DNA from: a virus
Strand: one strand, 5' to 3'
IMG/VR virus record: IMGVR_UViG_3300032326_000513
Span: 1-31,236 of that record
DNA: 31,236 nt
Shown here: piece by piece, positions 8,343-14,513 of the stretch
Position numbering within the stretch: position 1 is the first letter of the stretch
How the letters are laid out: each line of letters opens with the position of its first letter
Program-made: the position numbers and the translations under genes
Notes under the pieces: generated by a model
Databases searched by the model: none
Seen by the model: the letters and a program-made list of their open reading frames with translations, nothing else
Told to the model about the DNA's origin: nothing

Positions 8343-8504
8343 TTATTCACCATAGATATCTTTAGTTTCTTTACAATTTTCCATAATTAACTTTTCCAAA
8401 AACTTGTAAATTTTTAATCCGTTTTTATCACAGTATTTTTTTAACTGATTGTGTATTTCTGCATCAATTTTTAGGTTTTTTATTTTCTTAACGGGTTTTT
8501 TCAT
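8343..8504 (-). CDS. Ribbon-helix-helix-like mini-protein (53 aa)
   Basis: A 53-residue minus-strand ORF starting MKKPVKKIKNLKIDAEIHNQ and ending KDIYGE. After a basic N-terminal tail it has one strand (KNLKID), then helix AEIHNQLKKYCDKNG and helix LKIYKFLEKLIMENC. This is the strand-helix-turn-helix layout of small MetJ/Arc/CopG DNA-binding proteins and of the antitoxin-like versions common in phages. It fills the gap between the tail terminator and the sheath. Its stop abuts the stop of the upstream plus-strand gene, and it is divergent from the sheath. It may act as a repressor or modulator at the late promoters beside it; this role is inference. Confidence 0.72.
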   Translation of the reverse strand: MKKPVKKIKNLKIDAEIHNQLKKYCDKNGLKIYKFLEKLIMENCKETKDIYGE

Positions 8505-8542
8505 GGTAGGTAGAAAAAAGGCAGAATTTATTCTTACTCCCT

Positions 8543-8550
8543 AATAAATA
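8543..8550 (-). promoter_or_regulatory. Near-match to the late motif (TATTTATT) upstream of the mini-gene
   Basis: The minus strand reads TATTTATT, one base off the consensus, 38 bases before the ATG at 8504. Spacing is at the long end of the range seen at other genes, so this is only a candidate. Confidence 0.25.
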
Positions 8551-8586
8551 TTATAAGAATGTAAAGTTTTTTGTTATTTGACGATG

Positions 8587-8594
8587 TATTTATA
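8587..8594 (+). promoter_or_regulatory. Putative late promoter motif (TATTTATA) for the tail sheath
   Basis: TATTTATA followed by TATAAAAAATAA, 33 bases before the sheath ATG. The leader between is almost pure A/T with no Shine-Dalgarno-like sequence. Confidence 0.6.
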
Positions 8595-8627
8595 TATAAA
8601 AAATAAATTTAAAATACTTTTATTAAC

Positions 8628-11600
8628 ATGGCATCATCAAATAAGGTTTTTGTTTCTCCTGGTGTATATACATCGGAAAGAGACTTAACGTTTGTGGCTC
8701 AAAGCGTGGGGGTAACCACTTTAGGAGTTGTAGGTGAAACACTGCAAGGTCCAGCATTTGAACCAATCTTTATAACAAATTTTGACGAGTTCCAAACTTA
8801 TTTTGGAGGAACAAGTCCTGAAAAATTTGTTAATACACAAATACCAAAATACGAATTGGCTTATATTTCTAAATCTTACCTATCACAATCTAATCAACTA
8901 TTTGTAACAAGAGTTTTAGGTTTATCAGGATATGATGCTGGTCCGTCATGGTCTATTGTGACAATTGGTAATGTTGACCCTTCTACTGTACGAGTTACAG
9001 GTACTACAGGACCTGTTATTGTAAGATTTACAGGTACAACAGGAGGAACGGTAACATATACATCGGTACCATCATCAATTAACATAGGTGGTAATTTTTA
9101 TAACCCATACACTGAATTTAATGGTGCTACCTCTTCAATAGCTGAAGATTTAACAACTTATTTAACAAATCAAATGTATTTGTTCGCTACAAGCTCATTA
9201 CTTTCTGGAAGTACCGCAATTTTTTGGGGTTCATCAAGCGCATCTACTTTAACAAGTACTACGGGTATTACTTCATTGAATACAATTACAGGCTCTACCG
9301 AAATTTTTGGGGTTCCAAATGTAAACCAAGCATATACTAATTTTTCAGCAACAACTAACGACCCATGGTATTATGGATTATTTAATTACTACCAAGGTGC
9401 TAACGATGTAAATACGTATTTTGGGCAAAGTATGGGTGCCGCACTTTCAGGTATTTCTACAACACCAACAACAGGTGTTTATTCAGGGTCCGTAGCATTC
9501 TTTACAACATCTTATTCAGGCGCACCATACTCAACTTATGATGATATGGTTGTTGCAACATTAAGGTCAAGAGGTATTTCAACATATACTTCAACTAACT
9601 CAGGACCTTTCTATCAAGTTACAGGGACTACGGATGTAAATATGATTTGTACAGGGTCATACTCAGCAGTAACTAAAAATCCATACTCAACATTCCAAAT
9701 TTCAGGTGTTACTTATGATGGAGATAACTTTAACTTTGAAACATCAATGTTAAGTACAAACAAAAACTATTTACGAAATGTGTTTGGAGCATCTAACTTT
9801 GGTAAAGCAAGAACTGAAGTTCCTTTATTTGTTGAGGAAACTTATTCTGCTCTTTTACAAACAGGATACAGAGCGGGTAAAATTAGAGGTTTATATTGTG
9901 ACTTAGTTGAATTGCCAGGTGCAAGGTCAGGTAATGCTGATAGTATCGGTTTCTACTTAGAACAATACCAAACACCTGAGACACCTTTCTTAGTTTCTGA
10001 ACTTCGTGGTAATAAAGTTTTCAAGCTATTTAAGTTTGTTCTCATCTCTGATGGTAACTCTGCTAACACATATGTGAAATTATCTATTGGTAATATTTCA
10101 TTTAATAATGGAACATTCGATGTATTTGTAAGAGATTATTTTGACAATGACCAAAATGTTAGAGTATTAGAAAGTTTTACAAATTGTTCATTGGACCCAA
10201 CTAATAATAACTACGTAGCAAATAAAATTGGTACATCAAACGGTGAATACCAAGTAAAATCTAAATATGTAATGTTAGAGATGAGTGATGAAGCTCCGAT
10301 TGACGCATTACCTTGTGGTTTTGAAGGTTATATAATGAGAGAATATTCAAACGCAACACCACCATTTGTTCCTTACAAAACTAAATACTATTCAGCGGGT
10401 GAAACAATTTACAATCCACCTTTTGGTTCAACAAATGGAGGTGATAACCCTGTTATTTCAAGTGGGGAAAATCCAAGAAGAGCTTACTTAGGTATTTCTA
10501 ATATTAGTGGTTTTGATTACGATTTCTTCCAATATAAAGGAAAACAATTACCAAACAGTTTGGCTACAGACACTACGGGACCAGCTTGGGGTTACTTAAC
10601 TAAAGGGTTCCACATGGATAGTGGAGCAACAGTTGTGACTATTGCTAACTCATATGCAACTTCTGGTCAATCAGCATTTGAAGTTGGTGTTGGGTCATTT
10701 AATTCTGAACCAGTTGATACTGATAATCCTTATTACAGATTAAACACACGTAAGTATACAGTAATGGCTTACGGAGGTTTTGATGGTTGGGACATTTATA
10801 GAGAATCAAGAACTAACACTGATACATTCGCATTAGGTCAAACAGGATTTAAATATGGGGCAGCAAGTTCAGTAACATACCCTACAGCATCAGGATGGGG
10901 AGCATTCAAACAAATTTCAGGACCTAACCAAGAAACTTGGGCGAATACTGACTACTACGCTTACAAATGGGGACAATCAACATTTGCAAACCCTGAATCT
11001 ACAAACATAAACGTGTTTGCAACACCAGGTATTGATTATGTTAATAACTCAAACTTAGTGGAAGATTCAATAGATATGATTGAAACAGATAGAGCGGATT
11101 CAATCTACATTACTACAACTCCTGACTTCAATATGTTCTTACCATCTTACCAAGATGTAACGGAAGGTTTGATTTACCCTCAGGAGGCGGTAGATAATTT
11201 AGAGAACACAGGTATCGACTCTAACTATACTGCAACATATTACCCTTGGATTTTAACAAGAGATACTGTTAATAACACTCAAATCTATATTCCTGCAACT
11301 TCTGAGGTTGTAAGAAACTTAGCATTGACTGATAACATCGCATTCCCTTGGTTCGCTTCAGCGGGTTATACAAGAGGTTTAGTAAACGCAATTAGAGCAA
11401 GACGTAAGTTAACACAAGACGATAGAGATACTTTATATAAAGGTAGAATCAATCCAATTGCAACTTTCTCTGACGTAGGTACTGTAATTTGGGGTAACAA
11501 AACTCTTCAAATCAGAGAATCTGCACTTGACAGAATCAACGTAAGAAGATTGTTACTACAAGCTCGTAAATTGATTTCAGCAGTAGCCGTAAGATTATTG

Positions 11601-11840
11601 TTCGAACAAAACGATAACAAAGTAAGACAAGACTTCTTGGATTCAGTTAACCCAATCTTAGACCAAATTAGAAGAGATAGAGGTTTGATTGACTTTAGAG
11701 TTCAAGTATCTAACACACCTGAAGATTTAGATTCAAATACATTAACAGGTAAAATCTTCTTGAAACCAACAAGAGCGTTAGAATACATCGACATCGAGTT
11801 TGTCATCACACCAACAGGAGCGTCTTTCGACGATATCTAA
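8628..11840 (+). CDS. 18: Contractile tail sheath protein, T4 gp18-like, oversized
   Basis: 1070 residues against 659 in T4. The N-terminal 100 residues are the conserved sheath start (VFVSPGVYTSERDLTFVAQ, then FEPIFITNFDEFQTYFGG), which forms the inter-subunit linking arm and first core strands. The C-terminal 165 residues (about 906-1070) are the conserved sheath core: PWFASAGYTRG, then the helical DRINVRRLLLQARKLIS region, and the final strands LTGKIFLKPTRALEYIDIEF. About 600 residues between are Thr/Ser/Gly/Tyr-rich and include several inserts, presumably surface domains on the outside of the tail. It has its own late motif and is followed by a hairpin, so it can be made at high level apart from its neighbours. 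Identity is firm; insert boundaries are estimates. Confidence 0.96.
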   Translation: MASSNKVFVSPGVYTSERDLTFVAQSVGVTTLGVVGETLQGPAFEPIFITNFDEFQTYFGGTSPEKFVNTQIPKYELAYISKSYLSQSNQLFVTRVLGLSGYDAGPSWSIVTIGNVDPSTVRVTGTTGPVIVRFTGTTGGTVTYTSVPSSINIGGNFYNPYTEFNGATSSIAEDLTTYLTNQMYLFATSSLLSGSTAIFWGSSSASTLTSTTGITSLNTITGSTEIFGVPNVNQAYTNFSATTNDPWYYGLFNYYQGANDVNTYFGQSMGAALSGISTTPTTGVYSGSVAFFTTSYSGAPYSTYDDMVVATLRSRGISTYTSTNSGPFYQVTGTTDVNMICTGSYSAVTKNPYSTFQISGVTYDGDNFNFETSMLSTNKNYLRNVFGASNFGKARTEVPLFVEETYSALLQTGYRAGKIRGLYCDLVELPGARSGNADSIGFYLEQYQTPETPFLVSELRGNKVFKLFKFVLISDGNSANTYVKLSIGNISFNNGTFDVFVRDYFDNDQNVRVLESFTNCSLDPTNNNYVANKIGTSNGEYQVKSKYVMLEMSDEAPIDALPCGFEGYIMREYSNATPPFVPYKTKYYSAGETIYNPPFGSTNGGDNPVISSGENPRRAYLGISNISGFDYDFFQYKGKQLPNSLATDTTGPAWGYLTKGFHMDSGATVVTIANSYATSGQSAFEVGVGSFNSEPVDTDNPYYRLNTRKYTVMAYGGFDGWDIYRESRTNTDTFALGQTGFKYGAASSVTYPTASGWGAFKQISGPNQETWANTDYYAYKWGQSTFANPESTNINVFATPGIDYVNNSNLVEDSIDMIETDRADSIYITTTPDFNMFLPSYQDVTEGLIYPQEAVDNLENTGIDSNYTATYYPWILTRDTVNNTQIYIPATSEVVRNLALTDNIAFPWFASAGYTRGLVNAIRARRKLTQDDRDTLYKGRINPIATFSDVGTVIWGNKTLQIRESALDRINVRRLLLQARKLISAVAVRLLFEQNDNKVRQDFLDSVNPILDQIRRDRGLIDFRVQVSNTPEDLDSNTLTGKIFLKPTRALEYIDIEFVITPTGASFDDI

Positions 11841-11854
11841 AAAAATAAAATGAG

Positions 11855-11876
11855 TGGGGGGTAGAAATATCCCCCA
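11855..11876 (+). terminator. G/C hairpin after the sheath gene
   Basis: TGGGGG and CCCCCA form a 6-bp stem around a 10-base loop, 14 bases after the sheath stop. No T-run follows, so it may be a weak terminator or a 3'-end stabiliser that makes sheath mRNA more abundant than downstream mRNA. Confidence 0.45.
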
Positions 11877-11899
11877 TAAATTATTTAATACATAAAACT

Positions 11900-12037
11900 A
11901 TGAAAATAGAAAAAAAATTAATCAAAGAATCTTTAGGTTATAAAACTGAAGGTAAAAAAACGTTTTCAGAAAAAAAACAAAATATTGTAATTACTGAAGC
12001 ACAATTAGAAAGACTTTTAGAAAAACTTAAAAAATAA
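11900..12037 (+). CDS. 45-aa basic protein with [IL]xE-type N-terminus
   Basis: A short ORF beginning MKIEKKLIKESLGYKTEG and ending ITEAQLERLLEKLKK. The stop TAA shares its last A with the ATG of the next gene (TAATG), the usual arrangement for coupled translation, which supports it being real. It is Lys/Glu-rich with an amphipathic C-terminal helix. The first ten residues end in IKE before Ser, which resembles the capsid-targeting propeptides that the T4 prohead protease cuts after [IL]xE. No enzyme motif; function unknown. Confidence 0.55.
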   Translation: MKIEKKLIKESLGYKTEGKKTFSEKKQNIVITEAQLERLLEKLKK

Positions 12038-12906
12038 TGAATATCAATAAGTACGTAAGAGAATTTGTAAAAAACAAACTTAACGAAGGTTTTACGGAAG
12101 AAGGTAATCCTGATACAAAGTATTATGCTTTTGATTGGGATGATAATATAATGTTTATGCCTACGTCAATTATTGTTTTAAGTGAAAACGACGAAGAAGT
12201 TCCGATGTCTACAGAAGACTTTGCAGAACACAGACACCAAATCGGTAAAGAACCATTTAGTTATAAAGGTACTACTGTTGTGGATTTTGCACCAGACCCA
12301 TTTAGAAATTTTGGAGTTAAAGGTGATAAGAGATTCGTATTAGATGCTATGGTGGCATCTGTTGGTCCATCTTGGAATGATTTTGTTGAGTGTATCAATG
12401 GTGGGTCTATATTTGCAATCATCACAGCAAGAGGACACAACCCAAATACATTAAAAGAAGGTGTTTATAATTTAATAATGTCTAATAAGAATGGTCTTAA
12501 TAGTAGAACACTAGCAGAAAACCTTTATAGATATAGAAATATCGGTAATGAAGTGACCGGTGAAAAAAAGGCAAAAGCTTTGACACCAAAGGAATTACGT
12601 GAGTATTTGGACCTTTGTAGATTTTATCCCGTGTCTTTCGGTGAGGGGTCTGCGACTAATCCTGAAGAAGGGAAAATCAAAGCAATGAGAGAGTTTATTT
12701 CTTATTGTAAAGATATGGCTCAAGAAATAGGTGAAAAAGCATTCTTCAAAAATGATGTAGAAAACAATGAAATACTTCCTATTATTGGTTTTTCTGATGA
12801 TGACCCTAGAAATATAGATAAGATGAAAGAATTTTTAGATGATGAAGATACTGAAAAACTAGTAAAAACTTATTTAACTAAAGGAGGAGAAAAAAAGGAA
12901 ATCTAG
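12037..12906 (+). CDS. HAD-superfamily phosphatase-like protein in the tail operon
   Basis: 289 residues. HAD motif I is YYAFDWDDN (nucleophile D33, acid/base D35); motif II is FAIITARGH (T130); a candidate motif III lysine is K213 or K215 in EGKIKAMREF; motif IV is GFSDDDPRNID (D254-D256, Mg2+ binding). All four elements of the aspartyl-phosphate phosphatase core are therefore present, with a long cap-like insert between motifs I and II. Substrate cannot be read from the sequence; phage relatives of this fold include polynucleotide 3'-phosphatases and nucleotidases. The first 17 residues (MNINKYVREFVKNKLNE) form a basic amphipathic helix ending in LNE before Gly, like a capsid-targeting propeptide. 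The gene overlaps the 45-aa ORF by one base and lies between sheath and tube. Confidence 0.85.
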   Translation: MNINKYVREFVKNKLNEGFTEEGNPDTKYYAFDWDDNIMFMPTSIIVLSENDEEVPMSTEDFAEHRHQIGKEPFSYKGTTVVDFAPDPFRNFGVKGDKRFVLDAMVASVGPSWNDFVECINGGSIFAIITARGHNPNTLKEGVYNLIMSNKNGLNSRTLAENLYRYRNIGNEVTGEKKAKALTPKELREYLDLCRFYPVSFGEGSATNPEEGKIKAMREFISYCKDMAQEIGEKAFFKNDVENNEILPIIGFSDDDPRNIDKMKEFLDDEDTEKLVKTYLTKGGEKKEI

Positions 12907-12973
12907 AAATACTTATAATGCAACGATAATTTTTAAAAATAACAAAGTAAATAGAAAAAAATTTAGTTGGATA

Positions 12974-12981
12974 TATTTATA
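12974..12981 (+). promoter_or_regulatory. Putative late promoter motif (TATTTATA) for the tail tube
   Basis: TATTTATA followed by ATAAAATAAAAG, 32 bases before the tube ATG. The rest of the 107-base gap after the phosphatase gene holds no other ORF. Confidence 0.6.
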
Positions 12982-13013
12982 ATAAAATAAAAGAAACAAA
13001 AAAATAGATAGAC

Positions 13014-13502
13014 ATGGCTGATTTGTTAATGAAAATGCCCTTTCAATATGAACCTAAAAGAAAAAATAGGTTTATTATAACGTTCCCCTCTTCTTTGGGG
13101 ATTAACTCTTGGTATGTTGAAAGTTCTTCAAGACCAAAGGTGGAGATTAATCCAGTTGCAATCCCGTTTTTGAACACTGAAACTTATGTTGCTGGTAATT
13201 TTAAGTGGGGTACAATAGACGTTACATTCCGTGACCCGATTGGTCCTTCAGCATCACAAGCTCTTATGGAATGGGTTCGTTTACACGCTGAATCAGTTAC
13301 AGGTCGTATGGGTTATGCTGCAGGTTACAAGAAAGACGTAGACCTTGAAATGTTAGACCCAACAGGTGTGGCAGTTGAAAAATGGATTTTACAAGGATGT
13401 TTTTTAACAAATGTTGACTTCGACACGTTAGGATATAGTGAAGATGGTTTGATTACTGTAAAAGCTACATTAAGACCTGATAGATGTATCTTGGTATACT
13501 AA
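13014..13502 (+). CDS. 19: Tail tube protein, T4 gp19-like
   Basis: 162 residues, almost exactly the T4 gp19 length (163). It follows the family layout: an N-terminal segment leading to FIITFPSSLGINSWYVESSS (first tube strands and the 'substrate recognition' turn), PKVEINPVAIPFLN, a strand with GTIDVTFRDPIGPSASQAL followed by helix MEWVRLHAES, then DLEMLDPTG and WILQGCFLTNVDFDTL, and the closing ITVKATLRPDRC strand. These are the sandwich strands of Hcp/gp19 tubes that stack as hexamers inside the sheath. It has its own late motif and a strong terminator behind, fitting a high-copy product. Confidence 0.94.
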   Translation: MADLLMKMPFQYEPKRKNRFIITFPSSLGINSWYVESSSRPKVEINPVAIPFLNTETYVAGNFKWGTIDVTFRDPIGPSASQALMEWVRLHAESVTGRMGYAAGYKKDVDLEMLDPTGVAVEKWILQGCFLTNVDFDTLGYSEDGLITVKATLRPDRCILVY

Positions 13503-13523
13503 AAACAAAATAAAATATTATTC

Positions 13524-13552
13524 AATCCCATCTATTTTAGGTGGGATTTTTT
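13524..13552 (+). terminator. Rho-independent terminator after the tail tube
   Basis: AATCCCATC and GGTGGGATT form a 9-bp stem (one T-G wobble) with a 7-base loop, running into six T. It lies 22 bases after the tube stop and separates the high-copy tube mRNA from the chaperone gene. Confidence 0.85.
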
Positions 13553-13559
13553 ATTTACA
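13552..13559 (+). promoter_or_regulatory. Near-match late motif (TATTTACA) before the chaperone gene
   Basis: TATTTACA followed by TAAAC, one mismatch from the consensus, 36 bases before the ATG at 13596. It overlaps the terminator T-tract. A weaker promoter here would suit a low-copy assembly factor. Confidence 0.35.
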
Positions 13560-13595
13560 TAAACTAGAGTCAAGTTATTTTTAAAGAAAAAAATT

Positions 13596-14354
13596 ATGGA
13601 CCAAAGTGCACAATACGGACAAATGGATTTCAACCTTCCACATGATATGGTAAAATTACCGAGTGGTGGAGATTTCTATAGACAGAAAAAAGAATCATTA
13701 AAAGTTGGATATTTAACGGCGATGGATGAAAATTTAATCATGTCTCAAAATACCGCAAAAGAAGGACTTATATATAGTCTTTTAAAAAATAAAATTTACG
13801 AACCAGGATTTGATGTAGGTCAAATGTTAGATTGTGATGTAAGAGCTGTTTTATTATTTTTGAGAAACACCGCCTTTGGTTCTGATTACACGTATTCTTT
13901 AACTGACCCGGTTACAAAAACAAGATTTGAAGCAACAATTAATTTTGATGAAATTAATTATATTAAATCCAAACATTCAAAAAACGAAAACGGAAACTTC
14001 GAATTTGTACTTCCAAAGTCACAAAAAAAAGTTGAAATTAAACTTTTATCTTTGAATGACACTAAAGAGTTAGATAATTTAGAAGGCCAATACCCGTCTG
14101 GAATGGTTGCACCTGTAATAACTAGAAAAATAGAAAAACACATTGTCTCTTTAGAAGGTGACTCAAGTAGAGAAAAAATTTCCAAATTCATTCAACAAAT
14201 GCCAATTATTGATTCTAAAAGTTTACGAAAATATGTATTGGAATGTGAACCACAGTTAGATGTTAAAAGACAAGTAACAGCCCCGTCAGGAGAAAAGGTA
14301 AGCGTTGAGTTGACCTTTGGGGTTGAATTTTTTCGGCCTTTCTTTGAGTTATAA
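13596..14354 (+). CDS. 26: Tail-assembly chaperone / baseplate hub assembly protein (gp26-like), frame-0 product
   Basis: 252 residues. After a short polar start, it has LPSGGDFYRQ, then a strand (SLKVGYLTAMDENLIM), then a helical region with 'KEGLIYSLLKNKI' and 'MLDCDVRAVLLFLR', the layout of the T4 gp26-like baseplate/chaperone family. It lies exactly where tailed phages put the frameshifted chaperone pair: after the tube and before the tape measure. The frame-0 end (EFFRPFFEL) appears abrupt. In the +1 frame the protein continues for 49 residues into the next ORF, giving 295 aa. I think both forms are made, the short one more often, as with lambda G and GT. The T4 gp26 name is by pattern only. 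Confidence 0.7.
   Translation: MDQSAQYGQMDFNLPHDMVKLPSGGDFYRQKKESLKVGYLTAMDENLIMSQNTAKEGLIYSLLKNKIYEPGFDVGQMLDCDVRAVLLFLRNTAFGSDYTYSLTDPVTKTRFEATINFDEINYIKSKHSKNENGNFEFVLPKSQKKVEIKLLSLNDTKELDNLEGQYPSGMVAPVITRKIEKHIVSLEGDSSREKISKFIQQMPIIDSKSLRKYVLECEPQLDVKRQVTAPSGEKVSVELTFGVEFFRPFFEL
14328..14336 (+). promoter_or_regulatory. Candidate +1 programmed frameshift site (TTT TTT CGG)
   Basis: In frame 0 the codons are TTT TTT CGG. A Phe tRNA on the second TTT can slip forward one base onto TTC, skipping into the +1 frame while the Arg codon CGG, which seems rare in this AT-rich genome, waits in the A site. UUU-CGN is a known +1 shift context (influenza PA-X uses UUU CGU). The +1 frame is open from 14314 and runs into the 14365-14484 ORF. 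A -2 slip on the six T would give the same frame. Confidence 0.55.
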
Positions 14355-14364
14355 AAAATTCTTA

Positions 14365-14484
14365 ATGGATGAAATATTTTATTTGGTTAAATATGGAAAC
14401 TTCTCATATTTGGATGTTATAAACATGCCTGTTTATGAAAGAAAATATTTTATTGATAAAGTTATAGAAACTTTTCAAAAATAA
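14365..14484 (+). CDS. C-terminal part of the tail-assembly chaperone in the +1 frame
   Basis: From the ATG this is 39 residues (MDEIFYLVKYGNFSYLDVIN then MPVYERKYFIDKVIE), but the frame is open upstream to 14314 and the helix seems to begin before the Met (SLSYKKFLMDEIFYLVKYG). The pattern helix, 'YLDVINMP', then a basic-aromatic helix is that of the second (T-like) part of tail chaperones and of the C-terminus of unsplit gp26-like proteins. It is therefore most likely translated as an extension of the preceding gene by +1 frameshifting; independent initiation at 14365 is the alternative. It ends 29 bases before the tape measure gene. Confidence 0.65.
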   Translation: MDEIFYLVKYGNFSYLDVINMPVYERKYFIDKVIETFQK

Positions 14485-14493
14485 TAAAAAACA

Positions 14494-14501
14494 TATTTAT
14501 A
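14494..14501 (+). promoter_or_regulatory. Putative late promoter motif (TATTTATA) for the tape measure
   Basis: TATTTATA followed by CTATAAAAGACT and the ATG at 14514, leaving 12 bases. The AAAAGACT stretch before the ATG recurs almost unchanged before the gene at 16358. Confidence 0.6.
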
Positions 14502-14513
14502 CTATAAAAGACT

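Noticed and set aside
12907-13013. Possible small RNA or ORF in the gap before the tail tube
   Set aside because: Only an AT-rich leader with the late motif; the single ATG here opens three codons.
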